Source: Mesorhizobium sp. WSM4306 (GTDB taxonomy: Bacteria; Pseudomonadota; Alphaproteobacteria; Rhizobiales; Rhizobiaceae). From it: 64,000 nucleotides of DNA. The notes under the pieces were generated by a model, which was not told the DNA's origin, did no database searches, and was given only the letters and a program-made list of their open reading frames with translations. The position numbers and the translations under genes are program-made. Where the stretch lies: assembly GCF_007003975.1 (NCBI RefSeq), contig NZ_VFTC01000005.1, positions 1-64,000 on the forward strand, in the 5' to 3' direction. Positions 47,095 through 55,685 of the stretch are shown here, one piece after another (position 1 is the stretch's first letter; each line of letters begins with the position of its first letter).

Positions 47095-47679
47095 ATGCTT
47101 CGCGGACTTTACGACTGGACCTTGTCGCTGGCGGCCCGCAAATCCGCCGAATGGTGGCTGGCCTTTATCGCCTTCGTCGAAAGCTCGGTGTTTTTCATAC
47201 CTGCCGACGTCTTGTACCTGCCCATGGCGTTGGCGCGGCCCGAACGCGCCTATCGCTACGCGCTGACCGCCACCGTTGCGTCCGTGCTGGGCGGCATTGC
47301 CGGCTGGCTCATCGGCTACTATGCCTACGACACGATAGCGCGGCCGATGTTGGAGCATTTCGGCGGCCTCGACACGTTCGAGAGGTGGCAGTCGTCCGGC
47401 ACCGGGTTGATGCTGGTGCTGCTCGTCACATCGGGCGCCGCCCACTTGCCGCCGATGAAGGTGGTTACCATTCTGGCCGGGGCGCTTCACGTCAATCTCG
47501 TCGTCTTCATCATCTCGGCCATCCTGGCGCGCGGCGCTCGCTTCTTGCTTCTCGCCTGGCTGCTGCGCCGCTACGGCGAGGAGATCAAGGAATTCATCGA
47601 GAAGCGTTTGGGATTGATCTTCGGCGCCGGCGCCGCCGCCCTGATTTCGCTCTATATCGTGGTCAAATACGCCTTCTGA
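47095..47679 (+). CDS. YqaA family (DedA/SNARE-associated-like) membrane protein
   Basis: A 194-aa membrane protein with five or so hydrophobic segments. AEWWLAFIAFVESSVFFIPADVLYLPMALA is the family hallmark (E and the PxD re-entrant loop), as are GGIAGWLIGYYAYDT and a C-terminal LAWLLRRYGEEIKEFIEKRLG. YqaA proteins are distant relatives of DedA and of unclear function. CAGGAGAG precedes the ATG. It lies 60 bp upstream of dsbB in the same direction, a common pairing in rhizobia. Confidence 0.9.
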   Translation: MLRGLYDWTLSLAARKSAEWWLAFIAFVESSVFFIPADVLYLPMALARPERAYRYALTATVASVLGGIAGWLIGYYAYDTIARPMLEHFGGLDTFERWQSSGTGLMLVLLVTSGAAHLPPMKVVTILAGALHVNLVVFIISAILARGARFLLLAWLLRRYGEEIKEFIEKRLGLIFGAGAAALISLYIVVKYAF

Positions 47680-47742
47680 CCGCCCAAGGCGGGCGGTGTT
47701 TTCAGGATTGTGCCGGCGGACGGCGAATTCAACGGACGAGAC

Positions 47743-48261
47743 ATGACAGCTACGATGACTGCCGACACCGGACGCCAGAGGACGCGCACCGCTTTGTTTC
47801 TCGCCGTCGCCATGGCCGCCACGGTCGGCTCGGCACTCGCCTTCCAGCACATAGGCGGCTACATCCCCTGCCATCTCTGCCTGGAGCAGCGCACGCCTTA
47901 TTACATCGGCGCGCCGCTGATGCTGCTGGCGGTGATCACCTCGATGCTCAGCGCGCCGGCCTGGCTGACGCGCGGCCTGCTCGCCATTGGCGGCCTGCTG
48001 ATGCTCTACGGCCTCTATCTCGGCGTCTATCACTCGGGCGTGGAATGGGCCTGGTGGCAAGGGCCGGCCGACTGCACGGCCGGCGCTGGCCCGGTCGACA
48101 CCGGCGGCAAGGGCGTGCTCGACGCGCTCGACAAATTCGTGCCGCCGTCCTGCGACAAGGCCGCACTGCGCATCCTCGGCCTGTCGCTGGCCGGCTGGAA
48201 CGCCATCGCCAGCTTCATCCTTGCCGCCGTCGCCTTCCGCGGCGCGCTGGCGCGGGATTGA
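47743..48261 (+). CDS. dsbB: Disulfide bond formation protein B
   Basis: A 172-aa inner-membrane protein with four hydrophobic segments. The first periplasmic loop region has the quinone-reactive CHLC within IPCHLCLEQRTPYY, and the second loop has a separated Cys pair (ADCTAG and PPSCDK). It reoxidises DsbA using ubiquinone. The start is taken at MTATMTADTG; the next ATG four codons on would also serve. It is probably transcribed with the YqaA gene. Confidence 0.92.
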   Translation: MTATMTADTGRQRTRTALFLAVAMAATVGSALAFQHIGGYIPCHLCLEQRTPYYIGAPLMLLAVITSMLSAPAWLTRGLLAIGGLLMLYGLYLGVYHSGVEWAWWQGPADCTAGAGPVDTGGKGVLDALDKFVPPSCDKAALRILGLSLAGWNAIASFILAAVAFRGALARD

Positions 48262-48287
48262 GCGAGATTGATTGAGTGGCACGCCGC

Positions 48288-48429
48288 AGAGTTCGTCCAG
48301 AAATTCGCCAGCCCGGATTGGCTGGCGCGGCTTTCGAGAACCGGAGCGGAGCGTACTTAAGTACGTGAGCACCGGAAGCGCAGAAAGCTGCGGCAGACGG
48401 CCGGGCTCGCGGATTTCTGCCGAACTCTA
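48288..48429. repeat. 142-bp imperfect palindrome centred on a perfect CGTACTTAAGTACG core
   Basis: The two 71-bp halves are inverse copies with scattered mismatches and one gap. The outer arms AGAGTTCG...AGCCCGG (48288-48316) match the complement of 48401-48428. The inner arms include GGCTTTCGAGAACCGG on the left against CCGGAAGCGCAGAAAGC on the right. The centre lies exactly at 48358/48359. It ends on the stop codon of the HNH gene. The form is that of a small palindromic mobile or RIME-like element. Confidence 0.85.
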
Positions 48430-48984
48430 TGGCTCCAGTTCGACATCCCAGTACAGATAATCCATCCAGCTTTCATGCAGATGGTTGGGCGGGAACAGCC
48501 GGCCATTGTTGTGCAGATCGTGCACAGTCGGCTGATAGGGCTTTTGCAGCGGCCACATCTTGGCGTGCGCCGGCATCATGCCGCCCTTCCTGAGATTGCA
48601 GGGCGAGCAGGCGGCCACGACATTCTCCCACGTCGTCGCCCCGCCGCGATGGCGCGGGATGACGTGATCGAAGGTCAGATCCTCGGGCGTGCCGCAATAC
48701 TGGCACTGGAAGCGATCGCGCAGGAAGACGTTGAAGCGGGTGAACGCCGGGTGCCTCGACGGCTTCACATAGGCCTTCAGGCTGACGACGCTGGGCAGCT
48801 TCATCGAGAAGGTCGGCGAAGACACCGCATGCTCGTATTCGGCGACGATGTTGACCCGGTCGAGGAACACTGCCTTGATGGCGTCCTGCCAGGACCAGAG
48901 TGACAAGGGGTAATAGCTGAGCGGACGGTAATCCGCATTCAGCACCAGCGCGGGAAGCCCATCCGGAGATACGGCAACCGTCAC
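48427..48984 (-). CDS. HNH endonuclease family protein
   Basis: A 185-aa protein. The HNH core is CQYCGTPEDLTFDHVIPRHRGGATTWENVVAACSPCNLRKGG, with the two CxxC zinc pairs and the DH catalytic region, followed by a conserved tail. This form is widespread in alphaproteobacteria as a chromosomal single gene, not tied to phage. The start is GTG after AGGAGGTCAACAAG. Its substrate and role are unknown. The palindrome overlaps the last codon. Confidence 0.88.
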   Translation of the reverse strand: MTVAVSPDGLPALVLNADYRPLSYYPLSLWSWQDAIKAVFLDRVNIVAEYEHAVSSPTFSMKLPSVVSLKAYVKPSRHPAFTRFNVFLRDRFQCQYCGTPEDLTFDHVIPRHRGGATTWENVVAACSPCNLRKGGMMPAHAKMWPLQKPYQPTVHDLHNNGRLFPPNHLHESWMDYLYWDVELEP

Positions 48985-49113
48985 CTTGTTGACCTCCTTG
49001 GCTCTAGAACCGTTCGGCGCGGATACTGTAAGCCCGACATGACAGGGATGTGAAGCGGATTGTCGTCAGCTGAAAGCGGCAAAAATGCAGGATTTTCATG
49101 CTTTTTTGCGGAT

Positions 49114-49755
49114 TCAGGCCGGAGGCGCTGCGTCCCTGCCCCTGGTTTCGCGATAATAGGACCAGAAAAGCCGCGATGCGACACCTCGCCACGGGCTCCA
49201 TGATTCGGCCAGAGCGATGAGTGTTTTCTCCGGCGGACGCGGCTCGATGCCCAGCGCATGGCCGACCGCGCTCTGAAGCGCAACATCGCGCGCGGGGAAA
49301 ATATCGGGGTGGCCGGCGGCGAACAGAAGATAGACTTCCGCCGTCCACGGACCGATGCCCGGCACCGCTGTCATGGCAGCGATCGCCTCTTCGGCGTCGA
49401 GCGAGCAGAGGTGATGCAGGTCGAGCCCGTCGGCCACGGCCTGGGCCACCGCGATCAGGCCGCGCTGCTTCGGCCGCGACAGCCCAGCCTCGCGAAACAT
49501 GTCCTCGCCGGAAGCGAGGATCGCCTGCGGCGTCAGCGGATCGACCAGTTTGACCAGTCGGCCGAAAATGGCATCGGCGCTCGCACGTGAGACCTGCTGC
49601 GAGACGATGATCGAGGCGAGGCTACGAAACCCCGGCTCCGACAGCCGCAGCGGCACCTCGCCGGCCATGCCGCGCACCTTTTCCAGCCGCGGATCGATTG
49701 TGCAAAGCGCATCCAGCCCCCGCGCAATGTCGTCCAGTGTCGCGATGCGTTGCAT
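49114..49755 (-). CDS. DNA-3-methyladenine glycosylase II family (HhH-GPD) protein
   Basis: A 213-aa base-excision glycosylase. It contains FRSLASIIVSQQVSRASADAIF, the helix-hairpin-helix VPGIGPWTAEVYLLFAAG and the catalytic Asp about 157 in FPARDVAL, the AlkA pattern. There is no iron-sulfur cluster, so it is not Nth/MutY. AAGGA precedes the ATG. It is divergent from gluQRS, with about 75 bp between the starts. It removes alkylated bases from DNA. Confidence 0.92.
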   Translation of the reverse strand: MQRIATLDDIARGLDALCTIDPRLEKVRGMAGEVPLRLSEPGFRSLASIIVSQQVSRASADAIFGRLVKLVDPLTPQAILASGEDMFREAGLSRPKQRGLIAVAQAVADGLDLHHLCSLDAEEAIAAMTAVPGIGPWTAEVYLLFAAGHPDIFPARDVALQSAVGHALGIEPRPPEKTLIALAESWSPWRGVASRLFWSYYRETRGRDAAPPA

Positions 49756-49830
49756 GGTATCCTTGTCCGCCGATGAGCAGCAAAGTAGCAATTGGCAAAA
49801 CCGCTGCACAACCGGATTGCCGCCTCTGAG

Positions 49831-50706
49831 ATGACGCTCCTGACATTTCGCTTCGCGCCGAGCCCGAATGGCGAGCTGCATCTCGGCCATGCCTATTCGG
49901 CGCTGCTCAACCAGCAAATGGCAAATGCGGTGGGTGGGCGCCTGCTGCTGCGCATCGAGGACATCGACACTACGCGTTGTACGCCGGAGTTCGAGGCCGG
50001 CATTTTTCGCGACCTCGAATGGCTCGGGCTCGAATGGGAACAACCGGTGCGGCGCCAGGCCGGGCATTTTGCCGACTATCAGGCAGTGCTCGACCGGCTG
50101 ATCCGCGAAGAGCTCGTCTACCCTGCCTTTATGAGCCGTGGCGAGATCAGGGCTTTTATCGCCGACAGCGAAAAGCGCGGCCGCGACTGGCCGCGCGATC
50201 CCGACGGCGTGCCGCTCTATCCCGCCGCCGACAAGGCGCTGCCGATCCGCGAACGCAACCGCCGGATCGCCGACAAAGCACCATTCGCCTGGCGCCTCGA
50301 CGTCGATGCCGCACGGGCGCGCGTCGGCACGGATCTGTCCTGGCGCGAATTCACCGACGAGGCGCTGTCGGCGACGCAGCATGTCGAGGCGCGTCCGCAG
50401 GATTGGGGCGACGTCATCCTGGCGCGCCGCGACATCCCGACCAGCTATCACCTGGCCGTCGTCGTCGACGACGCCCTGCAAGGCGTCAGCCATGTCGTGC
50501 GTGGCCGCGACCTCTATTCCGCGACCGGCATCCAGCGCCTGCTGCAGGAACTGCTCGGGCTGGCCCAGCCGTACTATTTCCACCACCGTCTCGTGCTTGG
50601 ACCGGACGGGCGCAAATTGTCGAAGAGCTTTGGCGATACCGGCCTTGCCGCGCTCAGGCAGGCAGGCGCTTCGCCGGACGATGTCAGGCGGCTTGTCGGA
50701 CTCTAG
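49831..50706 (+). CDS. gluQRS: Glutamyl-queuosine tRNA(Asp) synthetase
   Basis: A 291-aa truncated glutamyl-tRNA synthetase homologue that glutamylates queuosine on tRNA-Asp. It has FRFAPSPNGELHLGHAYSALL with the HIGH-like HLGH, a nucleotide-binding RIEDIDTTRC, and the KMSKS-like KLSKSFGD. It ends soon after the catalytic core, lacking an anticodon-binding domain, as expected for GluQRS. An ATG 13 codons earlier is possible; the ribosome-binding site is weak at either. It abuts the next gene tail to tail. Confidence 0.94.
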   Translation: MTLLTFRFAPSPNGELHLGHAYSALLNQQMANAVGGRLLLRIEDIDTTRCTPEFEAGIFRDLEWLGLEWEQPVRRQAGHFADYQAVLDRLIREELVYPAFMSRGEIRAFIADSEKRGRDWPRDPDGVPLYPAADKALPIRERNRRIADKAPFAWRLDVDAARARVGTDLSWREFTDEALSATQHVEARPQDWGDVILARRDIPTSYHLAVVVDDALQGVSHVVRGRDLYSATGIQRLLQELLGLAQPYYFHHRLVLGPDGRKLSKSFGDTGLAALRQAGASPDDVRRLVGL

Positions 50707-50994
50707 CTAAAGGCGGGCCAGCCCCGCCTTGAGCAGCGCCAACGCGGCGATAAACGCGAAGGCGCCGCCCAGTCCCCAGGCAACCGCGAGCTTCAGATCT
50801 CTAAGGACGATGCCATGCTCGTTCGCGACCATGATCGCGACGAAAAAACCAAGTGTGAACAGCAGCGTGTTGCCGGTCGACCCAAAACCGTCCTCCTGCA
50901 TGATGGCGTCGAGCGCTGAGCCGAAGAAGAAGCCGAACACGGCCACGCTCGCAACCGTCATCAACAGCCAGCTTGTGTCCAGATGCAACAGCAT
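50707..50994 (-). CDS. Hypothetical membrane protein
   Basis: A 95-aa protein with three hydrophobic segments (about 8-28, 42-60, 68-92) and the loop SALDAIMQEDGFGSTGN. I do not know a function; similar short proteins occur in Hyphomicrobiales. The stop codon touches that of gluQRS. Codon use is typical of the window, and it was included for that reason. Confidence 0.7.
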   Translation of the reverse strand: MLLHLDTSWLLMTVASVAVFGFFFGSALDAIMQEDGFGSTGNTLLFTLGFFVAIMVANEHGIVLRDLKLAVAWGLGGAFAFIAALALLKAGLARL

Positions 50995-51213
50995 GTGCGC
51001 TCCAGTAAATGCCGAAACGGCGTGTCGCCGGATCGATCGACAGAAGCCGATTGCCCTGACGCCGCCCTTTGAATTCGGTCACCCCTTACATTCCCATGAG
51101 CTTATGTATCAATTGTTTCGCTTTGCTTGCCGGATTGAAGCGCATTAGAGCAATTGCCGTAGTTTACTCTTCACCCAATCGGCCCCCACCGCACACGAAC
51201 GGCTTCCCCAAAA

Positions 51214-52110
51214 ATGCACAGTCTCAAGCGGTTCATCCCCGCCTCCTTCGTCGTCCTGTGGGCGACCGGCTTCATCGGTGCGCGTTATGCCATGCCATGG
51301 GCGGAACCCTTCACTTTCCTGGCGGCCCGCTTTGTCATTGCCGCCTTGCTGCTCGCCGGCCTGATGCTCGTGCTTGACTCGAAGCGCGCCACAAGGGCCG
51401 AAGCGCTTCACGCCACCGTCGCCGGCATTCTCATGCATGGCGTCTATCTCGGCGCGGTGTTCTGGGCGATCCACCGAGGCATGCCGGCCGGGCTTTCGGC
51501 GCTGATCGTCGGCCTGCAGCCGCTGATCACGGCGGTGCTTGCCGGCAAGTTCCTCGGCGAGGCCATCCTGCCGCGGCACTGGGCCGGCCTCGCCGTTGGC
51601 CTCATAGGTGTCGTCATCGTGCTGTGGCCGAAGCTCGGCGCGCTTGGCGGCGGCGTCACGCCGGAAACGCTGGTCGCTTCGTTCGTCTCGGTGCTGGGCA
51701 TGAGCGCCGGCACCATCTGGCAGAAGCGCTATGCGTCGGGCGGCGACCTGGTGGCGGCGACGATGTGGCAATACATCGGCGGCGGCGCGCTGATGATCCT
51801 GGCCTCGCTTGCCTTCGAGACGCACACGGTCATCATCAACGGCGAACTGATCTTTGCCATGGCCTGGCTGGTGCTGGTGCTGTCGATCGGCGCCATCTTC
51901 CTGTTGATGGTGATGATCCGCGACGGCGAGATGTCGAAGGTCGCGTCGCTGTTCTACCTGGTGCCGGCCGTCACCGCTGTAATCGCCTGGGCGCTGTTCG
52001 GCGAACAGCTCAGCCTCGTGCAGATCGTCGGCATGGCCATCGCGACACTAGGCGTCGGACTGGCAACGGCCCGGCCGGTCAGGGGAAAAACTAGGGAATT
52101 GAGGATCTGA
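51214..52110 (+). CDS. DMT superfamily (EamA) transporter
   Basis: A 298-aa protein with ten hydrophobic segments in two EamA repeats. It opens FIPASFVVLWATGFIGARYAMPWAEPFTFLAARF, the usual first repeat, and the second has ASLFYLVPAVTAVIAWALFGEQLSLVQIVGM. It is not closely similar to the other EamA protein in the window (20.4-21.3 kb). Metabolite export is likely and the substrate unknown. It ends at a bidirectional terminator. Confidence 0.88.
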   Translation: MHSLKRFIPASFVVLWATGFIGARYAMPWAEPFTFLAARFVIAALLLAGLMLVLDSKRATRAEALHATVAGILMHGVYLGAVFWAIHRGMPAGLSALIVGLQPLITAVLAGKFLGEAILPRHWAGLAVGLIGVVIVLWPKLGALGGGVTPETLVASFVSVLGMSAGTIWQKRYASGGDLVAATMWQYIGGGALMILASLAFETHTVIINGELIFAMAWLVLVLSIGAIFLLMVMIRDGEMSKVASLFYLVPAVTAVIAWALFGEQLSLVQIVGMAIATLGVGLATARPVRGKTRELRI

Positions 52111-52183
52111 AGAATTGGAGAATTGGAGAAAAAGCACACAGCGTCAGATATGGCCCTTTTTTTCCTCAATTCCTCAATTCCTC
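52111..52183. terminator. Bidirectional terminator built from tandem AATTGGAG/AATTCCTC units
   Basis: GAATTGGAGAATTGGAG followed by AAAAAG on the left, and CTTTTTTTCC followed by TCAATTCCTCAATTCCTC on the right, are largely complementary. They frame a loop of about 22 nt between the convergent EamA and YihY genes. Each arm is itself a tandem repeat of about 8 bp, so register slippage is possible. Confidence 0.7.
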
Positions 52184-53032
52184 TCATCCGACCCTGGCGC
52201 GCGCTTCGAGATAGCGACTGATCGCGGCGTTGAGTTCGCCGCCGAGGATGAAGATCGCCGACAACATATAGAGGAAAACCACTGCGATCATGATTGAGGC
52301 CAGCCCCGCATAGGTCGTCACATAGGACGAGAAATGGTCGAGGTAGGTTGCAAACATCGTCGAGCCGATAAGCCATGCGGCCAAGGTGAAAACGATACCA
52401 GGCACCAGTGAGACGAAGCGGCGCTTGCCGGCCGGCAGCCAGTAATGCACAGCAAACAGCCCGCCGATGATGACCACTGAGGCGATGACGTAGCGCCACA
52501 GCGTGATCGTGCCGGTATAGGGCTTGATCCACTCGAAATGGGCTTCAGCCAGCCGCGCCAGCAAGGGCGCAAAGACCAGCAGCAGGCTGATCGCCAGGAA
52601 CCCGGCCGTGGCGATCAACACGAAGAAAATGCTCTGCACCCGCCGGTAGATGATGCCGCGCGTCTCGGCGACCCGGTAGGCGCGGTTGAGCGAGGTGCGC
52701 AGCGCCTCGATGCCGTTGGAGGCAAAATAGGCGGCAAGGAGCACGCCATAGGTCAAAAGATCGGTGCGCCGCACGGTCAGCACGTTGAGCACCTCGCGCG
52801 CGATCGGCTTGGCGATCTGTTCGGGCCAGGTGTCGAATACCAGGTGCACGGCGGTATCGGCGAAGGCCTGCGCGCCGAGGAAGCTCGCCAGCGTTGTGGC
52901 AAAGATCAGGAACGGAAACAGCGCCATCAGCGACGTGATCGCCAGATGGCTGGCCATCGCCCAACCGTCGTCGGTGTTGAAATGGCCAAGCGCATCGTAG
53001 AGCACGCGGCGCAGCACGACGATATTCCGCAT
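52184..53032 (-). CDS. YihY/virulence factor BrkB family membrane protein
   Basis: A 282-aa protein with six hydrophobic segments. FNTDDGWAMASHLAITSLMALFPFLIF at the start is the family opening, and SNGIEALRTSLNRAYRVAETR and GLASIMIAVVFLYMLSAIFILGGELNAAI at the end are its other signatures. The family was once called ribonuclease BN in error; its role is unknown. The start is taken at MRNIVVLRR; 26 upstream codons are not conserved. It is divergent from the SDR gene by 60 bp. Confidence 0.92.
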   Translation of the reverse strand: MRNIVVLRRVLYDALGHFNTDDGWAMASHLAITSLMALFPFLIFATTLASFLGAQAFADTAVHLVFDTWPEQIAKPIAREVLNVLTVRRTDLLTYGVLLAAYFASNGIEALRTSLNRAYRVAETRGIIYRRVQSIFFVLIATAGFLAISLLLVFAPLLARLAEAHFEWIKPYTGTITLWRYVIASVVIIGGLFAVHYWLPAGKRRFVSLVPGIVFTLAAWLIGSTMFATYLDHFSSYVTTYAGLASIMIAVVFLYMLSAIFILGGELNAAISRYLEARARVG

Positions 53033-53092
53033 CAAGAGCCGCGTTCCCTTCGATTGTCTCGACGCCGCGAATATGGGAAGGGATTGTGGCAA

Positions 53093-53959
53093 ATGGCAAC
53101 CCTTGCTCAAACCACGATCCCTCCGGCGAAAGAATTGCGCACCATCATTGTCACCGGTGCCTCATCCGGAATCGGCGCCCATTGCGCCCGGGCGCTGAAG
53201 GCGGATGGCTGGCGCGTGCTTGCAACGGCGCGCAAGCCTGAAGATATCGCCGCTCTAGAGGCCGATGGCATCGAGGCCTTTTACCTCGACTATCGCGAGC
53301 CGGACTCCATCGCAGCCCTTGCGGCATCGGTTCTGGAGCGAACGGGCGGACGCCTCGACGCGCTGTTCAACAATGGCGCCCATGCACAGCCCGGCGCGGT
53401 CGAAGACCTGCCGGTTGCGGCATTGCGGGAGCAGTTCGAGGCCAATTTCTTCGGCTGGCATGACCTGACCCAACGCATCGTGCCGGTGATGCGCCGCCAG
53501 GGCCATGGTCGCCTGGTCCATTGCTCCTCGATCCTCGGCCTGGCGCCTGTGCCCTTTCGCGGCGCCTATGCGGCCTCCAAGCACGCGCTCGAAGGCCTGA
53601 TGCTGTGCATGCAGCAGGAACTCAGCGGCAGCGGTGTCCATGTTTCGCTGATCGAACCGGGGCCGGTGACGTCGAAGATCGCCAGCAACGGGCTGTTCTG
53701 GTTCCTGAAAAACATCGACCACGAGAACTCGGTCCATCACGTTGCCTATGCGGCGCAACTGGCGCGGCTGAGGGCCGGCGGCAGCTCATCGCGGCTGAAA
53801 CCGGGGCCAGAGGTGGTCTACACGGCCTTGCGCCACGCGCTTCTGTCACAGCGCCCGCGCCCGCACTATGTGGTAACGGTGCCGGCTAAGATCGGCGTGA
53901 TGCTGAAACGCATCCTGCCGGCGTCCCTGCTCTATCGCGTGCTTGCCAGGCGCGCCTGA
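53093..53959 (+). CDS. Short-chain dehydrogenase/reductase (SDR) family oxidoreductase
   Basis: A 288-aa classical SDR. The NAD(P) motif TGASSGIG lies near residues 20-27, and NNGAH stands in place of NNAG. The catalytic Ser is in HCSSILG, Tyr about 159 and Lys about 163 in YAASK, and IEPGPV follows. The C-terminal half resembles the oxidoreductases acting on lipids or steroids. GAAGGG precedes the ATG. The substrate is unknown. The next gene, a two-helix membrane protein, follows by 23 bp. Confidence 0.9.
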   Translation: MATLAQTTIPPAKELRTIIVTGASSGIGAHCARALKADGWRVLATARKPEDIAALEADGIEAFYLDYREPDSIAALAASVLERTGGRLDALFNNGAHAQPGAVEDLPVAALREQFEANFFGWHDLTQRIVPVMRRQGHGRLVHCSSILGLAPVPFRGAYAASKHALEGLMLCMQQELSGSGVHVSLIEPGPVTSKIASNGLFWFLKNIDHENSVHHVAYAAQLARLRAGGSSSRLKPGPEVVYTALRHALLSQRPRPHYVVTVPAKIGVMLKRILPASLLYRVLARRA

Positions 53960-53982
53960 GCGACACGAACTGGAGCCGCCAG

Positions 53983-54174
53983 ATGGTCACCGTCTTCAAA
54001 ATCCTCGCCGTTGTGGCCATGGCCGCAGTCTTGATCGTGCTGGTCCGCGGCCTCATCAACATGATGCGCGGCGGCGACGGCGTCACCTCGAACAAGCTGA
54101 TGCAAGCGCGCGTGATGCTGCAGGCCGTAGCACTGGTGCTGCTTCTGCTCGTCGTCTATTTCACCCGCAAATGA
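53983..54174 (+). CDS. Twin transmembrane (HIG1-like) small membrane protein
   Basis: A 63-aa protein with two hydrophobic segments, VVAMAAVLIVLVRGLINMM and MLQAVALVLLLLVVYF, joined by a short polar hinge (RGGDGVTSNKLMQARV). The arrangement is that of the twin-transmembrane/HIG1-type proteins found beside cobalamin adenosyltransferase genes in rhizobia. It could be an assembly or stabilising factor for respiratory complexes, by analogy with HIG1, which is inference. It lies between the SDR gene and the adenosyltransferase. Confidence 0.85.
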   Translation: MVTVFKILAVVAMAAVLIVLVRGLINMMRGGDGVTSNKLMQARVMLQAVALVLLLLVVYFTRK

Positions 54175-54201
54175 CGTTTATCCGATCAGTAACGGGCCTT
54201 G

Positions 54202-54245
54202 GCAATTCCAGGAAAAGTATGACACGGTTTTCCGTCCGGAATTGT
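54202..54245. repeat. 44-bp palindromic intergenic repeat, copy 2
   Basis: Same unit as at 19537-19580 and 58609-58652, with AGTATGACA in the loop and one end base changed (T for C). As with copy 1, it lies just upstream of a start codon, here that of the adenosyltransferase. Confidence 0.85.
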
Positions 54246-54271
54246 GTCCAAAACCGCTTAAGAGGGACGGC

Positions 54272-54853
54272 GTGGTCAAGCTCAACAAGATCTACACCCG
54301 CACCGGCGACGACGGCACCACCGGCCTCGGCACCGGTGAACGCAGGCTGAAATCCGACCTGCGCGTCGATGCCTATGGTACCGTCGACGAAGCCAATGCC
54401 TGCATCGGCATCGCCCGCCTGCACACCGCGCCAACCCATCCCGCGATCGATGCGATGCTCAACCGCATCCAGAACGACCTGTTCGACCTCGGCGCCGATC
54501 TCGCCGTGCCCGATGACGGCAAGCCGCTGGACTACGAGCCGCTGCGCATCATCGCCTCGCAGACCGACCGCGTCGAAAAAGACATCGACCTCCTCAACAA
54601 GGAGCTTAAGCCGCTGAAATCCTTCGTGCTCAATGGTGGCACGCCGGCGGCAGCGGCCCTTCATCTTGCCCGAACCGTGGCGCGGCGGGCAGAGCGCATC
54701 ATGGTGGCGCTAGCGCAGGACCCGGCCGAGCACGTCAACCGCGAGGGGCTGAAATACATAAACCGCGTCTCGGACTTTCTGTTCGTCGCCGCCCGTGCGG
54801 TCAATGACAACGGAAATGCCGACGTGTTATGGGTGCCCGGCAAGAACCGCTGA
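54272..54853 (+). CDS. Cob(I)yrinic acid a,c-diamide adenosyltransferase (PduO-type ATP:cob(I)alamin adenosyltransferase)
   Basis: A 193-aa enzyme adenosylating cobalamin to coenzyme B12. It opens KLNKIYTRTGDDGTTGLGTG, the PduO-type ATP-binding motif, with DAYGTVDEANACIG and NREGLKYINRVSDFLFVAAR as further signatures. The start is GTG with GAGGGA at proper spacing. A copy of the 44-bp repeat sits immediately before the ribosome-binding site. No other cobalamin gene is in the window. Confidence 0.94.
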   Translation: MVKLNKIYTRTGDDGTTGLGTGERRLKSDLRVDAYGTVDEANACIGIARLHTAPTHPAIDAMLNRIQNDLFDLGADLAVPDDGKPLDYEPLRIIASQTDRVEKDIDLLNKELKPLKSFVLNGGTPAAAALHLARTVARRAERIMVALAQDPAEHVNREGLKYINRVSDFLFVAARAVNDNGNADVLWVPGKNR

Positions 54854-54884
54854 ATTTGGTCGAAAGCGGACGAGGGACCGGGGC

Positions 54885-55685
54885 ATGTTTATCCCGCTTT
54901 ACGACACCAACAGGTTGCGCCACATCCGTCTGCAATATGTGACGATCGGCCTGATCGCGGCCAACGCGCTGGTCTTTCTCGTCACCACGATCGGCGGCGA
55001 AAATTTCAACAACGCAGCCGTGCTCGGCCTCGGCTTCATTCCTTCGGTTGTCCACAATACGGCAGAGCTCTCGCCTGAATTCGTCGTCATTCCGGAGAGC
55101 CTGAGCTACATCACCTATGCCTTCCTGCATGCCGATATCTTCCATCTCGGCGGCAACATGCTGTTCCTGTGGGTGTTCGGCGACAATGTCGAGGACGCGC
55201 TCGGCCACATCCGCTACCTCATCTTCTACCTGCTGTGCGCCATCGCCGGAGCCGCTTTCCAGGGGCTCGTCGCCTGGGATTCGCAAGTGCCGCTGATCGG
55301 GGCCTCCGGCGCCATCGCCGGCGTCGTCGCCGCCTATCTGGTCCTCTATCCCCGGGTGAAAGTGTGGGTGCTGGTCTTCGCCCGCATTCCGCTGCGCATC
55401 CCGGCCTTCATCCCGCTGATCCTGTGGATCGGCTTCCAGGTGGTGATGTTTGCCGCCGGCGGCGAAAACCAGATATCCTGGGCCTGCCACATTGGCGGCA
55501 TCATTGCCGGTGGCGTGCTGGTGCTCATTATGCGCAGCCGCGGCGTACCGTTGCTCGCCGGCGATGACGGCGAACCGGAGCCCGCCGATCAGCCGGCCGT
55601 TTCCACCGGGCCGGCGCCAGCCGATCCCGCGCCCACACAACCGGCGACGCACTGGGGCCGCAGTGGCGCTTCCGGCCAGGACTGA
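54885..55685 (+). CDS. Rhomboid family intramembrane serine protease
   Basis: A 266-aa protein with six or so hydrophobic segments. The catalytic Ser about 141 lies in GASGAIAGV and the partner His about 202 in WACHIGGIIAG. HADIFHLGGNMLFLWVFGDNVED is the characteristic loop-1/helix-2 region, and a Pro-rich cytoplasmic tail of about 45 residues follows. GAGGGA precedes the ATG. It cleaves transmembrane helices; its substrate is unknown. It follows the adenosyltransferase by 30 bp and may be co-transcribed. Confidence 0.94.
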   Translation: MFIPLYDTNRLRHIRLQYVTIGLIAANALVFLVTTIGGENFNNAAVLGLGFIPSVVHNTAELSPEFVVIPESLSYITYAFLHADIFHLGGNMLFLWVFGDNVEDALGHIRYLIFYLLCAIAGAAFQGLVAWDSQVPLIGASGAIAGVVAAYLVLYPRVKVWVLVFARIPLRIPAFIPLILWIGFQVVMFAAGGENQISWACHIGGIIAGGVLVLIMRSRGVPLLAGDDGEPEPADQPAVSTGPAPADPAPTQPATHWGRSGASGQD

